From: JBBQVZ01 sp963695975
Lineage (GTDB): Bacteria; Actinomycetota; UBA4738; HRBIN12
Reading direction: 5' to 3'
Assembly: GCA_963695975.1 (NCBI GenBank)
Contig: CAVOIB010000010.1
Location: forward strand, 124,001-188,000
Length of the DNA stretch: 64,000 bases
Shown: positions 1-9,078 of the stretch, piece after piece
Layout: each line of letters opens with the position of its first letter
Position numbering within the stretch: the stretch's first letter is position 1
Notes under the pieces: model-generated
What the model was told of the DNA's origin: nothing
Seen by the model: only the letters and a program-made list of their open reading frames with translations
The model's database searches: none
Made by a program: the position numbers and the translations under genes

Positions 1-587
1 TACTGGGCCTCGTCCATGAAGTGCGTCGTGAGGAACACCGTCTTCCCGAGCCCGACGAGGTTCTTCACGATCTCCCACGCGTTCCGCCGGGCGTTCGGGT
101 CGAACCCGGTGGTCGGCTCGTCCAGGAAGAGCAGCTCCGGGTCTCCCGCGAGCGCGATCGCGACGTCCAGGCGCCGTTGCTGCCCCCCGGAGAGCTTGTT
201 CACCCGAGTCGTGCGCTTCTCGGCGAGGCCGACCAGGTCGATCACCTCGTCGACGCTCCGCGGATGCGGGAAGTACCCGCTATAGAGCTCGACCGTCTCA
301 CGCACCGTGAGGAAGGGGTCGATGCCGGTCGACTGCAACACGATGCCGATCCGTTGCTTGAGCGCCACCTCTCGTTTCGCCGGATCATGCCCGAGGACGC
401 CCACCTCCCCGGCCGTCTTCGGCCGGAACCCCTCGAGGATCTCTGCGGTCGTGGTCTTGCCCGCGCCGTTCGGGCCGAGGAGGGCGAAGACCTCTCCGCG
501 ATCGACGTGGAGGTCGATCCCCTTCACCGCCTCGACGTCTCCGTAGGTCTTCCGGAGCCCGCGGATCTCGATCACGCGCTCGGCCAT
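1..587 (-). CDS. ABC transporter ATP-binding protein (partial, C-terminus off window)
   Basis: This is the ATPase subunit of an ABC transporter, probably a DrrA/ABC-2 type exporter. The start codon is ATG at 587 and the reading frame runs off the left edge without a stop, so about 195 residues are visible. The sequence shows Walker A GPNGAGKT (residues 38-45), a Q-loop region, signature LSGGQQ (132-137), Walker B LLFLDEP (152-158) and the switch His (about 189). The signature is followed by a DEPTTGFDP block typical of multidrug or antibiotic export ATPases. It lies 10 bp downstream of the 2-hydroxyacid dehydrogenase gene and is probably co-transcribed. The permease partner would be to the left of the window, so the substrate is unknown. 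Confidence 0.9.
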   Translation of the reverse strand, partial: MAERVIEIRGLRKTYGDVEAVKGIDLHVDRGEVFALLGPNGAGKTTTAEILEGFRPKTAGEVGVLGHDPAKREVALKQRIGIVLQSTGIDPFLTVRETVELYSGYFPHPRSVDEVIDLVGLAEKRTTRVNKLSGGQQRRLDVAIALAGDPELLFLDEPTTGFDPNARRNAWEIVKNLVGLGKTVFLTTHFMDEAQ

Positions 588-597
588 CGTGAGAAGC

Positions 598-1578
598 CTA
601 GCCCGCCGGGAACCCCAGCCGCTTGTCGACCACGTTGCGCAACGGGTCATCGCGCACCCATCGCCGGACGTTGTCGTAGAACACCTGGGCGAAGTCCGCC
701 TCCCACCCGGCGACGTCGCCGGACATGTGAGGGCAGACGATCACGTTCGCCATGTCCCAGAACGGACTGTCGACTGGCAGCGGCTCCTCCTCGAACACGT
801 CGAGTGCCGCCCCGGCGATCCGCCCTTCCGCCAGCGCCGCGACGAGCGCCGGCTCGTCCACCGTCGCCCCGCGTCCCACGTTCACGAACCGCCCGGTGTC
901 CTTCATCGCTGCGAACGCCTCACCGTCGAAGAGGTGACGGGTCTCCGGGGTCAGCGGCATCGCGTTCACGACGACGTCCGCCTCGCCCAACGCGGCATGA
1001 AGATCTTCTCCACCGCGGATCCGTTCGAAGTCGTCGTCGGCCTGCCGCTCACTGCGGCCGACCGCCTCCACGCGCATGCCCAGACCGTCTCGCGCCGCCC
1101 GGCCGACCGCGCGACCGATCGGCCCCGGACCGACGACCAACAGGCGCGTGCCGGCGATGCGCTCGGTGTCTCGAGGTTCCCACCGATGTTTTCGCTGACC
1201 GTCGAACATCCGTCGGAAGTCCTTCGCCATGGCCACGATGAACCCGATCACCGACTCGGCGATCGGCACCTCCGCGGCGCCGCGGGCGTTCGTGAGCGGG
1301 ACATCGCTCTCCACCAGCGCCGGGAAGAGCATCCTGTTGATCCCAACGTTCACCGCTTGCACCCACCGGAGCTCGCGCGCCAGCGGCCATGCCGCCTCAA
1401 GGTCGGCGGGCTCGCCCCACCACGTGTAGACGATCTCCGCCTCCCCGATCTGCGCTTCGAGCGACGCACGGTCGGGCGCGAAGCGCAGATCCACCAGGCC
1501 GGCGATCGCGTCGATCCCCGGCGGCGGCTCATCCAACGTCGTCCCCATCACCAGGACGACGGGCCGTTCCTGGCTCAC
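598..1578 (-). CDS. D-2-hydroxyacid dehydrogenase family protein (NAD-binding)
   Basis: A 326-residue member of the D-isomer 2-hydroxyacid dehydrogenase family, which reduces 2-keto acids or oxidises D-2-hydroxyacids with NAD(P)H. The C-terminal half has a Rossmann motif GPGPIG at about residue 150, an NVGRG segment carrying the catalytic Arg, an EEEPLP acid segment and a CPHMSG segment carrying the catalytic His. GTG at 1578 is chosen because it overlaps the upstream stop (GTGA) and begins just before the conserved core; a longer open frame upstream lies inside the DUF2203 gene. The exact substrate cannot be read from the sequence. It is part of the polA-rpsA-coaE downstream gene string. Confidence 0.88.
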   Translation of the reverse strand: MSQERPVVLVMGTTLDEPPPGIDAIAGLVDLRFAPDRASLEAQIGEAEIVYTWWGEPADLEAAWPLARELRWVQAVNVGINRMLFPALVESDVPLTNARGAAEVPIAESVIGFIVAMAKDFRRMFDGQRKHRWEPRDTERIAGTRLLVVGPGPIGRAVGRAARDGLGMRVEAVGRSERQADDDFERIRGGEDLHAALGEADVVVNAMPLTPETRHLFDGEAFAAMKDTGRFVNVGRGATVDEPALVAALAEGRIAGAALDVFEEEPLPVDSPFWDMANVIVCPHMSGDVAGWEADFAQVFYDNVRRWVRDDPLRNVVDKRLGFPAG

Positions 1579-1949
1579 AGGGGCTTCCGGGCCGAGTACC
1601 CGGACTGGGTCTCGTGGTACCAGCGAACGACGTCCTCGCCGAGGCGCCAGCACAGGAACACCGGACGTCCGTCGACCTCGCCGGGGAAGTCCACGAGCCC
1701 GGTCTCTGGGTCTCGCAGCAGGATGCCGCGCTCGGCCAGGAAGACGATCTCGGCCTTCAGCAACTCCTGCGCGTGGAACCAGTCGCTCCCCGCCACGCCT
1801 CCGCCGTCCGCGGCCACGGCGTCGGTGATGCGCTCGCTCGCGCCGATCAGTGCGTGCCGCGCGTCGCGAAGCCGGGGCAGCCGGTCGCGGAGCTCGTCCA
1901 GCTCGGCGTTGGCTTCCTCGATGGTGAACCGTCGGTCGGCCTCAGGCAC
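1575..1949 (-). CDS. DUF2203 family protein
   Basis: A 124-residue soluble protein matching the DUF2203 family: an N-terminal FTIEEANAEL segment, an alpha-helical middle part and a C-terminal VFLCWRLGEDVVRWYHE block that is the family hallmark. The function is not known. The start is GTG at 1949, overlapping the end of the upstream HAD gene by 8 bp; its stop overlaps the next start by 4 bp, so translation is probably coupled. Confidence 0.85.
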   Translation of the reverse strand: MPEADRRFTIEEANAELDELRDRLPRLRDARHALIGASERITDAVAADGGGVAGSDWFHAQELLKAEIVFLAERGILLRDPETGLVDFPGEVDGRPVFLCWRLGEDVVRWYHETQSGYSARKPL

Positions 1950-2640
1950 CGATCGCCTCCGGAAGGTCGCGGAGATCGGTCACGCGGACGCCGACGTGTT
2001 CCGGGTGCCGCCCTCGGCGGTCGATCAGGACGGGGAACATCCCGAGCGCCGCCGTCGGCGCGATGTCGAAGTCTGGGATGTCGCCCACGTAGACCACCTC
2101 TTCCGGCCGTAGAGCGCTCCGTTCGAGCGCCAAGCGGAAGATGATCGGGTCGGGCTTCTCGACGCCCTCGACGCCCGAGATCACGCGGGTCGGTAACAGC
2201 GGCGCCAGTTCAAGGCGTACGAGCAGATCCTCCAGCCACGGCTCGAAGTTGGAGATCACGCCGAGCGCGTAGCCCTCCTCACGGAGTCGCTCCAGGGTGG
2301 GGCGAACGTCGTCGAAGGCCTCGTAGTTCTCGATCCGCGTGAACTCGTGGTACAGCGTCTCGGTCAGACCGTTCGACGATGTGATGTCGAGGGCCTCCAA
2401 GAACCGCTCGTACACGCCGAGCCAGAAGCGACGAGACCGATCGGGATGCGTCGTCCAGAGCTCCTCCTCGACGGCCGCGCGCGCGAACTCATCGGAGACC
2501 ATCGAGAGACCCTCCACGATCTGACTCGCGTCCCGAGGATGCCCCTCGCGGGTCACGATGGTCGAGAACAGCTCCGGGAACGACGGCGCGGGGTGGACGA
2601 GCGTCTCGCCGGCATCGAAGAAGACGGCGCGGTAGGTCAC
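1942..2640 (-). CDS. HAD superfamily hydrolase-like protein
   Basis: A 232-residue HAD-like protein with an inserted helical cap (subfamily IA). Motif I reads FFDAGETL, so the nucleophile Asp is present but the second Asp of the usual DxDxT is Gly. That is also seen in HDHD3/REG-2-like members and makes ordinary phosphatase activity uncertain. Motif II (VISNFE), the motif III Lys (EGVEKPDP) and motif IV (VGDIPDFDIAPT) are intact. The substrate is unknown. It lies 20 bp downstream of coaE. Confidence 0.85.
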   Translation of the reverse strand: MTYRAVFFDAGETLVHPAPSFPELFSTIVTREGHPRDASQIVEGLSMVSDEFARAAVEEELWTTHPDRSRRFWLGVYERFLEALDITSSNGLTETLYHEFTRIENYEAFDDVRPTLERLREEGYALGVISNFEPWLEDLLVRLELAPLLPTRVISGVEGVEKPDPIIFRLALERSALRPEEVVYVGDIPDFDIAPTAALGMFPVLIDRRGRHPEHVGVRVTDLRDLPEAIGA

Positions 2641-2660
2641 GAGCCGATGATACCGGCGGG

Positions 2661-3269
2661 CTAGGGGCCGCCGGATGCGCGCGACCCGAGGTCTGCCCAG
2701 AGTTGATCCACCTGGGGCTCCAAGTGCTCGAGGTCGCCGCCGTTGTCGAGGAGCACGTCGGCGACGACGGCGCGGTCCGCGTCGCTCGCCTGCGCGGCGA
2801 TCCGCCGCCGGACCTCCTCGGGCTCGAGCGTGCGATCACGGACGACACGCTCGACGCGCGTCTCCGCGTCGGCCACGACGACGACGACGACGTCGAAGGT
2901 ATCGGCCAGTCCGCGCTCCACCAGGAGCGGCACCGAGTACACCACGACGTGGTCGGTCTCGCGGTGTGGCTCGACCGCCTCAACGAAGCGGCGCGCGACC
3001 TCTGGATGGATGATCGCCTCGAGCGCACGGCGGCGCTCCGGCTCCGCGAATACGAGCGTGCCCAGCCGACCCCGGTCGATGTCACCATCGGCGGCGAGCA
3101 TGGCGGGGCCGAACGTCGCCACGACCTGATCGAACGCCGCCGTCCCCCGGGCGACAGCCTGCCGCGCCAGGTCGTCGGCGTCGATCACCACCGCCCCGCG
3201 CTCGGCGAGCAGCCGCGCGACGGTGGACTTCCCCGCGCCGATCCCGCCGGTGAGTCCGACGAGCAGCAT
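2661..3269 (-). CDS. coaE: Dephospho-CoA kinase
   Basis: Catalyses the last step of coenzyme A synthesis, ATP-dependent phosphorylation of the 3'-hydroxyl of dephospho-CoA. The 202-residue length is normal. The P-loop GLTGGIGAGKST is at residues 6-17, followed by VIDADDLARQ with the substrate-contact Asp, and the lid-region Arg-rich block ERVVRDR and RIAAQ. A run of six Val codons (around 2871-2900) gives a low-complexity GAC repeat on the other strand. The position after rpsA is the usual actinobacterial arrangement. Confidence 0.96.
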   Translation of the reverse strand: MLLVGLTGGIGAGKSTVARLLAERGAVVIDADDLARQAVARGTAAFDQVVATFGPAMLAADGDIDRGRLGTLVFAEPERRRALEAIIHPEVARRFVEAVEPHRETDHVVVYSVPLLVERGLADTFDVVVVVVADAETRVERVVRDRTLEPEEVRRRIAAQASDADRAVVADVLLDNGGDLEHLEPQVDQLWADLGSRASGGP

Positions 3270-3300
3270 GATCGTCGACGGGCCTCTCGGCCCCGCCTCG

Positions 3301-4797
3301 CTAGTCGGAGCGGCCCTCTCGCCGCTTCAGGTCCTCGAGGATCGCCTCCAGAGATACATCTCCCTGGGGCGCAGCCTCTTCGGCCGCCGGCTCCGTGACA
3401 CCTTCGGGCTCGGGTTGCTCTACCGCTTGGGGCTCGGGCGTCTCCGCCGGTTCCGGCTCGGCCTCGGCGGGAGCTTCCAGGACGTCGGCGGGAGCTTCCA
3501 CGGCCTCGGTAGTCGCGGGCTCATCCGCGACCGGCTCCTGTCCGGCCGCCTCCGGTGCGGAGGCCTCAGCCTCAGCGACAGCATCCAGGATCGCCTGCGG
3601 GACCTCGATGGCCGCCGGGGCCATCTCCAACTCGGCGGCGGCCTCCGGCTCGGCCTCGACTTCCACCTCCGCGGGACGGGGCTTGTCCGTCACCTGGCGC
3701 ATCGACAGGCTCACGCGCCTGCGCGTCACCTCGACGTCGATCACCTTCGCGCGCACATGGTCGCCCACCGACAGCACCGACTCCGGCGTGTCGACGTGCT
3801 CGTGCGACAGCTCGCTGATGTGGACCAGTCCTTCGATCCCCGGCGCCACGCGAACGAACGCACCGAAGGGGACGAGCTTGGTGACCTCGCCGTCGATGAC
3901 CTCGCCGGCCTTGTACTGCCGCTCGAATTCCTTCCAGGGATCTTCTTGCGTGGCCTTGAGCGACAGCGAGACGCGCTCCCGCTCCAGGTCGACGTCGAGC
4001 ACTTCGACGTCGACCTCCTGGCCGACCGTCACGACCTCGCTCGGGTGATCCACGTGCTTCCAGGAAAGCTCGGATACGTGCACGAGCCCGTCCACGCCTC
4101 CGAGGTCCACGAACGCTCCGAAGTTCACGATCGAGCTGACCGTGCCCTTGCGGCGCTCACCCTTCTGCAGTCCCTGGAGGAACGACTTGCGGCCCTCGGA
4201 CTGCGACTCCTCCAGGAACGCCCGGCGGGACAGCACGACGTTGTTGCGGTTCCGGTCGAGTTCGATGATCTTGCACTCGAGCTCGGTGCCGACGAACGGA
4301 TGGAGGTCACGAACGCGGCGAAGGTCGACGAGCGATGCGGGGAGGAACCCGCGCAGGCCGATGTCCAGGATCAGCCCGCCCTTCACGACCTCGATCACCG
4401 GCCCGGTGATCGTCTCGCCCGACTTCATGACCTCCTCGATCTTGCCCCATGCCCGCTCGTACTGCGCGCGCTTCTTGGACAGGATCAGCCGACCTTCCTT
4501 GTCTTCCTTCTGGAGGACCAGCGCTTCGATCTTGTCGCCGACCTTCACGACCTCGTTCGGGTCGACGTCGTGCCGGATCGAGAGCTCCTTGCTCGGGATC
4601 ACGCCTTCCGACTTATAGCCGATGTCCAGGAGGACCTCGTCGCGGTCGATCTTCACGACCTCTCCCTCGACGATGTCGCCGTCGTTGAAATCCCGCAGGG
4701 AGTCCTCCATCGCCTGGATGAGCTCCTCAGGCGTCAGGTCGCGCTCGGGCGCGCCAGTGGTCTCGGTGGTGTCTATCTGAACCAACCCCTTCCGCAC
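3301..4797 (-). CDS. rpsA: 30S ribosomal protein S1
   Basis: Binds mRNA and helps load it on the 30S subunit. The 498-residue protein has four S1 RNA-binding repeats in the first 365 residues (for example GDIVEGEVVKIDRDEVLLDI, KRKGTVSSIVNFGAFVDLGG-like and GEVIDGEVTKLVPFGAFV segments). An acidic Pro/Ala/Glu-rich low-complexity tail of about 120 residues follows, as in actinobacterial S1. GTG at 4797 is used; TTG at 4785, directly behind a GGAAGGGG run, is an alternative. It lies between polA and coaE on the same strand. Confidence 0.95.
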   Translation of the reverse strand: MRKGLVQIDTTETTGAPERDLTPEELIQAMEDSLRDFNDGDIVEGEVVKIDRDEVLLDIGYKSEGVIPSKELSIRHDVDPNEVVKVGDKIEALVLQKEDKEGRLILSKKRAQYERAWGKIEEVMKSGETITGPVIEVVKGGLILDIGLRGFLPASLVDLRRVRDLHPFVGTELECKIIELDRNRNNVVLSRRAFLEESQSEGRKSFLQGLQKGERRKGTVSSIVNFGAFVDLGGVDGLVHVSELSWKHVDHPSEVVTVGQEVDVEVLDVDLERERVSLSLKATQEDPWKEFERQYKAGEVIDGEVTKLVPFGAFVRVAPGIEGLVHISELSHEHVDTPESVLSVGDHVRAKVIDVEVTRRRVSLSMRQVTDKPRPAEVEVEAEPEAAAELEMAPAAIEVPQAILDAVAEAEASAPEAAGQEPVADEPATTEAVEAPADVLEAPAEAEPEPAETPEPQAVEQPEPEGVTEPAAEEAAPQGDVSLEAILEDLKRREGRSD

Positions 4798-4902
4798 GAG
4801 GCGCGCACCGAACCGGCGGGTTTGGATTTGCCGTGGTGCTGATGCGTCTCGGCCCAGGGATGGTAGGTGACCAGGCCAAACGACGTCAACGAGCGGCTGC
4901 CC

Positions 4903-7551
4903 TCAGTGGCCCTCCGGAGCCGCCTCAGCCCAGTTGTTCCCCCAGCCGATGTCGGCGCGCAACGCGACCTCCAGCTCGACGGCGCTTTCCATCCGCTCCT
5001 TCACGAGCGTCGCGGCAGCGTCGACGTTGGTCGCAGCCACCTCGAAGACCAGCTCGTCATGGACCGTGAGCAGCATGTGGCAGTCGAGCTCGGGGCGTTC
5101 CCGCAGGGCGCGGTCCACGTCGATCATCGCGACCTTGAAGACGTCGCTCGCGCTCCCCTGGATCGGCGCGTTCAACGCCTGCCGCCGTCCCAGGTCGCGC
5201 ACGCGCGGGTTCGACGCCTGCAGCTCGGGGATGTACCGGCGACGGCCGAGCAGCGTCTCCGTGAACCCGTCGACCGTCGCATGGTCCACCTGACGATCCA
5301 GGTACTCGCGGATCTTCGGGAAGCTCACGAAGTACGCGTCCATGATTTCCTGCGCCTCGTCGGGCGCGATGTCCAGCCGGGTCGCGAGCCCCCACGCGTT
5401 CATGCCGTACGCGAGGCCGTAGTTCACCATCTTGGCGCGCGATCGCAGGCTCGGATCCACCTTCTCCTCCGGCAACGCGAACACCCGGGCAGCCGTTGCG
5501 GTGTGGATGTCGTGCCCTGTCTCGAACGCCTCGCGCAGGCCTTCGTCGCCGGAGAGATGCGCCAGGATGCGCAGCTCGATCTGCGAGTAGTCCGCGGCGA
5601 GCAGCACCTGCTCCTCGCCGCCGGGGACGAACGCCCGACGGATCTGCCGTCCGAGCTCGGTGCGAACCGGGATGTTCTGCAGGTTCGGGTTCGACGATGA
5701 CAGACGGCCCGTCGCGGCAACCGCCTGGTTGAACGACGTGTGGATCCGCCCATCGCGCGCGTCGACCAACCGCGGCAACGCCTCGAGGTATGTCGAGTTG
5801 AGCTTGTCCAGCTCGCGCCAGGACAGCAGCGCGTCGACCACTGGATGGTCCCGGAGCTTTTCCAACACGCTCGCGTCCGTCGACAGCTTGCCCTTCGGCG
5901 TGCGCTTGCCAGGTGAGAGGCCGAGCTTCTCGTACAGGATCACGCGCAGCTGCGGCGGCGAGTTCAGGTTGAACTCCTCGCCGGCGCCCCGGTACACGTC
6001 CGCCTGCAGCTCCGCCATCCGCTCGCGCACGGAGGCGCCCATCTCGTCGAGGTAGGGCACGTCGAGGGCGACGCCCCGCGCCTCCATCCGGGCGAGCACC
6101 GACGCGAGCGGCAGCTCAACCGTCTCGAGGAGCTCGCGGAGGCCCTGCCGGTCGATCTGCTCCTCCATCACCGGCGCGAGGAGCGCCACCGCGGCGGCCT
6201 CGGCCGCGACCCGACGCCATCCTGCGTCGCCGAACAGCTGACCCTCTGCTGCGTCCTCGATCTCACCCAGCACGTCCGCCCCGAGGTACTTCTCGCAGAG
6301 CGCGCGGAGCGGGTAGTCGCCGGCGGCCGCGTCCAGCAGGTACCCGGCGAGCTGCGTGTCGAACACGATCCCTCTCACGTCGACGCCTCCCACGATCGCT
6401 CCGCGCTCGAGCGCCTTGGCGTCGTGCGTCCATTTGGTCGCGATCTCCGACCCCAGCGCCTCCGCGAGCGGCCCGAGCGACGTGAAGGCCGCGTAGGCCG
6501 CTTGCGCTCCCCCGGCCGAGACGCCCGCGCCGCGGGCGCCCTCGGGACCGGCGTCGAGCTGCACGCCTTTCGCCGTCTCCGTTCGGAGCAGCGCGTCCAA
6601 CTCATCGATGTCCACCTCCCGCAGATCGAGCTCGGTCACCTCGACCTTCGGCTTCGTGATGCCAACCTCCTGGAGACGATCCAGGAGCGAACGGAACTCG
6701 AGCGACGTGAACAGGCGGCGCACCTCGTCGGGGTCCCACTCCCCCAGCACGCATCCCTCGGGCTCGATGTCGAGCGGCAGATCGGTGACGATCCGCGACA
6801 GCTCCTTGTTGAGGGTCAGCTGATCCGCCGAGGCGATCACGTTCTCCTTCAGCTTGCCCCGCAGCTCCTCCGCGTGGGCCACCAGCTCTTCCACCGAGCC
6901 GTACTCCTGGACGAGCTTCGCCGCGGTCTTCTCCCCCACGCCTGGCACGCCGGGGATGTTGTCGGACGGATCCCCTTTGAGCGCCACGTATTCCAGATAT
7001 TTCGAGGGGGGGACGCCGAACCGCTCCTCGACGGCCGCCTCGTCGAACAAGACGATGTCGGAGATCCCGCGCCGGTTGAACATCACGCGGATCCCGGGAC
7101 CGACGAGCTGGAAGAAATCCCGGTCGGCCGTGACGATCACGGCCTCGATCCCTCGTGCCGCCGCGCGTACGGCGAGCGTGCCGATCGCATCATCGGCCTC
7201 ATGGTCTTCGACGCGGATCATCGGGACGTGCAGCGTGTCGAGCACCTCCTCGATCAGCCCGAGCTGCGGACGGAAGTCGCTCGGAGTCTCCGCTCGCCCC
7301 GCCTTGTACTCGGGATACTTCTCCAGCCGCACCGTGGGAGCCCCCACGTCGAACGCCACGGCGAGGTAGTCCGGATGCTCATCACCGAGCAGCTTGATGA
7401 GCATCGACGTGAACCCGTACACGGCGTTGGTGATCTGGCCCGTGCTCGTCGCGAGCGTGGCCGGGAGCGCGAAGAACGCTCGATACGCGAGCGAGTGTCC
7501 GTCCAACAAGAAGATGCGCTTCGGGCGGGCGGGCCCGTCGGAGGGGGTCAC
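4903..7551 (-). CDS. polA: DNA polymerase I
   Basis: An 882-residue polymerase for Okazaki fragment maturation and repair synthesis. The N-terminal 5'-3' exonuclease domain shows IFLLDGHSLAYRAFF, VAFDVG and the metal-binding DHEADDAIG. The middle 3'-5' exonuclease domain lacks the usual acidic residues and is probably inactive. The polymerase domain has motif A AADYSQIELR, motif B RAKMVNYGLAYG and motif C TVHDELVFE. Motif B carries Tyr where E. coli has Phe, the actinobacterial and T7 state that is known to tolerate dideoxynucleotides. GTG at 7551 is chosen because conserved sequence begins right after it; the open frame upstream is spurious. It is divergent from the iron permease gene. Confidence 0.96.
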   Translation of the reverse strand: MTPSDGPARPKRIFLLDGHSLAYRAFFALPATLATSTGQITNAVYGFTSMLIKLLGDEHPDYLAVAFDVGAPTVRLEKYPEYKAGRAETPSDFRPQLGLIEEVLDTLHVPMIRVEDHEADDAIGTLAVRAAARGIEAVIVTADRDFFQLVGPGIRVMFNRRGISDIVLFDEAAVEERFGVPPSKYLEYVALKGDPSDNIPGVPGVGEKTAAKLVQEYGSVEELVAHAEELRGKLKENVIASADQLTLNKELSRIVTDLPLDIEPEGCVLGEWDPDEVRRLFTSLEFRSLLDRLQEVGITKPKVEVTELDLREVDIDELDALLRTETAKGVQLDAGPEGARGAGVSAGGAQAAYAAFTSLGPLAEALGSEIATKWTHDAKALERGAIVGGVDVRGIVFDTQLAGYLLDAAAGDYPLRALCEKYLGADVLGEIEDAAEGQLFGDAGWRRVAAEAAAVALLAPVMEEQIDRQGLRELLETVELPLASVLARMEARGVALDVPYLDEMGASVRERMAELQADVYRGAGEEFNLNSPPQLRVILYEKLGLSPGKRTPKGKLSTDASVLEKLRDHPVVDALLSWRELDKLNSTYLEALPRLVDARDGRIHTSFNQAVAATGRLSSSNPNLQNIPVRTELGRQIRRAFVPGGEEQVLLAADYSQIELRILAHLSGDEGLREAFETGHDIHTATAARVFALPEEKVDPSLRSRAKMVNYGLAYGMNAWGLATRLDIAPDEAQEIMDAYFVSFPKIREYLDRQVDHATVDGFTETLLGRRRYIPELQASNPRVRDLGRRQALNAPIQGSASDVFKVAMIDVDRALRERPELDCHMLLTVHDELVFEVAATNVDAAATLVKERMESAVELEVALRADIGWGNNWAEAAPEGH

Positions 7552-7617
7552 GCGGCGGATTCTAGACCGACCCGCCGGCGCCTCGAGGGTTGACCCTCGG
7601 TCTTGCCGGCGCGATAG

Positions 7618-7667
7618 TTCGGTACCGAATGAGGTTGTCCTGAATCCGACTTGCCGGATAGGATTCA
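7618..7667 (+). promoter_or_regulatory. Promoter and palindromes upstream of the FTR1 gene
   Basis: A TTGTCC -35 (7635-7640) and TAGGAT -10 (7659-7664) are separated by 18 bp. They sit among a perfect 12-bp palindrome TTCGGTACCGAA (7618-7629) and an inverted repeat TGAATCC-N13-GGATTCA (7641-7647 and 7661-7667) that overlaps the -10. An iron-responsive repressor site is a reasonable inference, but the sequence does not match the DtxR/IdeR consensus closely. Confidence 0.45.
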
Positions 7668-7699
7668 ACTGCGTACGTCGGGAGCGAAAGGAATCCGCC

Positions 7700-8545
7700 G
7701 TGCTGCCCACGTTCATTATTGGCCTGCGCGAGGGCCTGGAGGCCTCGCTCATCGTCGGGATCATCGCGGCCTTCCTCATCCAGCGAGGAGAGCGTCGCGC
7801 CGTCCGCCCGATGTGGCTGGGAGTCGGCCTCGCCGTCTCTGTCTGCGTAGGGGTTGCTCTCATCCTGCAGGTGGTGAACCGAGAACTCCCTCACAAGCAG
7901 CAGGAAGGGCTGGCCACGATCCTCGCCCTGCTCGCCGTGGCGGGCGTGACCTACATGATCGTCTGGATGAGGCGGCACGCTCGCGAGCTCAAGGGATCGC
8001 TCGAGCACAGCGCCGAGGCCGCCCTGCTGACCGGTTCGGCCCTCGCCCTCGTGGGTATGGCGTTCTTCGCGGTCCTGCGCGAAGGTCTCGAGACCGCCGT
8101 CTTCTTGATGGCGGTGTTCGGGAGTTCCAGCAACCCCGCCGCGACCGGCACGGGGGCCCTGCTCGGGATCCTGGTGGCCGTTGGGCTCGGCTACGCGATC
8201 TACCGAGGCGGGGTGAGAGTCAACCTCGGCCGGTTCTTCCGGATGACCGGCTTCGTCCTGGTGCTGGTGGCGGCCGGCCTGCTCGCGAGCGCGGTCCACA
8301 CCGCGCACGAAGCCGGATGGCTCGGCTCGCTGCAGGCACAGGCATTCGACCTGCAGTGGCTAGTCGCGCCCAGCTCGATCCGCGCCGCGCTCCTTACGGG
8401 GATGCTGGGCCTCCAGCCGGTGCCGACCGTCGGGGAGGTGGCCGCTTGGTTGCTCTACGCGATCCCCATGGGGTTGTACGTCCTGTGGCCGCAGCGGCAG
8501 CCGATGCGGACCGAACCGATCGCCGTCACCGTTACCGCCACCTGA
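7700..8545 (+). CDS. FTR1 family high-affinity iron permease
   Basis: A 281-residue membrane protein of the FTR1/EfeU family, which imports iron across the cytoplasmic membrane. It has about seven hydrophobic segments and both hallmark iron-binding REGLE motifs: GLREGLEASL at residues 8-17 and LREGLETAVF near the middle. GTG at 7700 is chosen because a purine-rich GAAAGGAAT lies 7 bp upstream and the first REGLE helix begins at once. The next gene encodes a cupredoxin lipoprotein, so the pair resembles a reduced EfeUO system in which the copper protein would handle iron outside the membrane. No EfeB-like peroxidase is present nearby. Confidence 0.93.
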   Translation: MLPTFIIGLREGLEASLIVGIIAAFLIQRGERRAVRPMWLGVGLAVSVCVGVALILQVVNRELPHKQQEGLATILALLAVAGVTYMIVWMRRHARELKGSLEHSAEAALLTGSALALVGMAFFAVLREGLETAVFLMAVFGSSSNPAATGTGALLGILVAVGLGYAIYRGGVRVNLGRFFRMTGFVLVLVAAGLLASAVHTAHEAGWLGSLQAQAFDLQWLVAPSSIRAALLTGMLGLQPVPTVGEVAAWLLYAIPMGLYVLWPQRQPMRTEPIAVTVTAT

Positions 8546-8565
8546 TCCGCCGAGGAGGGAACACG

Positions 8566-8982
8566 ACGCACCGTCTGCGCCACGCTTCGTTCGTCGTCCT
8601 GCTCGCGATCACGGCGGGGGCGTGCGGCGGGTCCGGTTCAACCGCCACTGCGGGCGACGTCTCGGTCACGCTCAAGGACTTCTCCCTGGTCGTCGACCCT
8701 CAGGCATTCGCCGCAGGCGATATCACGTTCGGCATCACGAACGAGGGACCCAGCGCGCACGAGTTCGTGATCCTCCGCTCCGACGACGAACCGGACGCGC
8801 TCCCGGTCGAGAACGGGTTGATCCCCGAGGATCAGGTCGATCTCGTTGACGAGGTGGAGGACATAGCACCTGGCACGAACACGACGCTCACCGCGAACCT
8901 CACCGCCGGCTCGTACGTGTTGGTGTGCAACCTACCTTCGCACTACGCCGCGGGGATGTACGCGGGCTTCACCGTCAGCTGA
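8566..8982 (+). CDS. Cupredoxin-domain lipoprotein, partner of FTR1 permease
   Basis: A secreted lipoprotein of about 138 residues: hydrophobic signal, lipobox AGAC at about residues 18-21, then a plastocyanin/EfeO-type cupredoxin fold. The copper ligands are visible as His in SAHEFVIL, and Cys, His and Met in CNLPSHYAAGM. It probably assists iron delivery to the upstream FTR1 permease. The start is a problem: a strong GGAGGG (8554-8559) is followed by ACG (8566), and no ATG, GTG or TTG lies in frame between it and the lipobox. Either a rare start codon is used, the base call is wrong, or translation begins inside the permease gene. The start coordinate is therefore tentative. Confidence 0.8.
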   Translation, partial: THRLRHASFVVLLAITAGACGGSGSTATAGDVSVTLKDFSLVVDPQAFAAGDITFGITNEGPSAHEFVILRSDDEPDALPVENGLIPEDQVDLVDEVEDIAPGTNTTLTANLTAGSYVLVCNLPSHYAAGMYAGFTVS

Positions 8983-9078
8983 GCGTCCAACGTTGTCACT
9001 CTTTCTCTCGATCGCAGCGCGCGGGCTTCACCAGCAAGGACAGGCGAGATAGGCTGCGGCGCAAAACGGTTCCACGAG

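Noticed and set aside
2871..2900. GAC/GTC microsatellite
   Set aside because: It is the codon run for six Val residues inside coaE and lies in frame in a normal beta-strand region.
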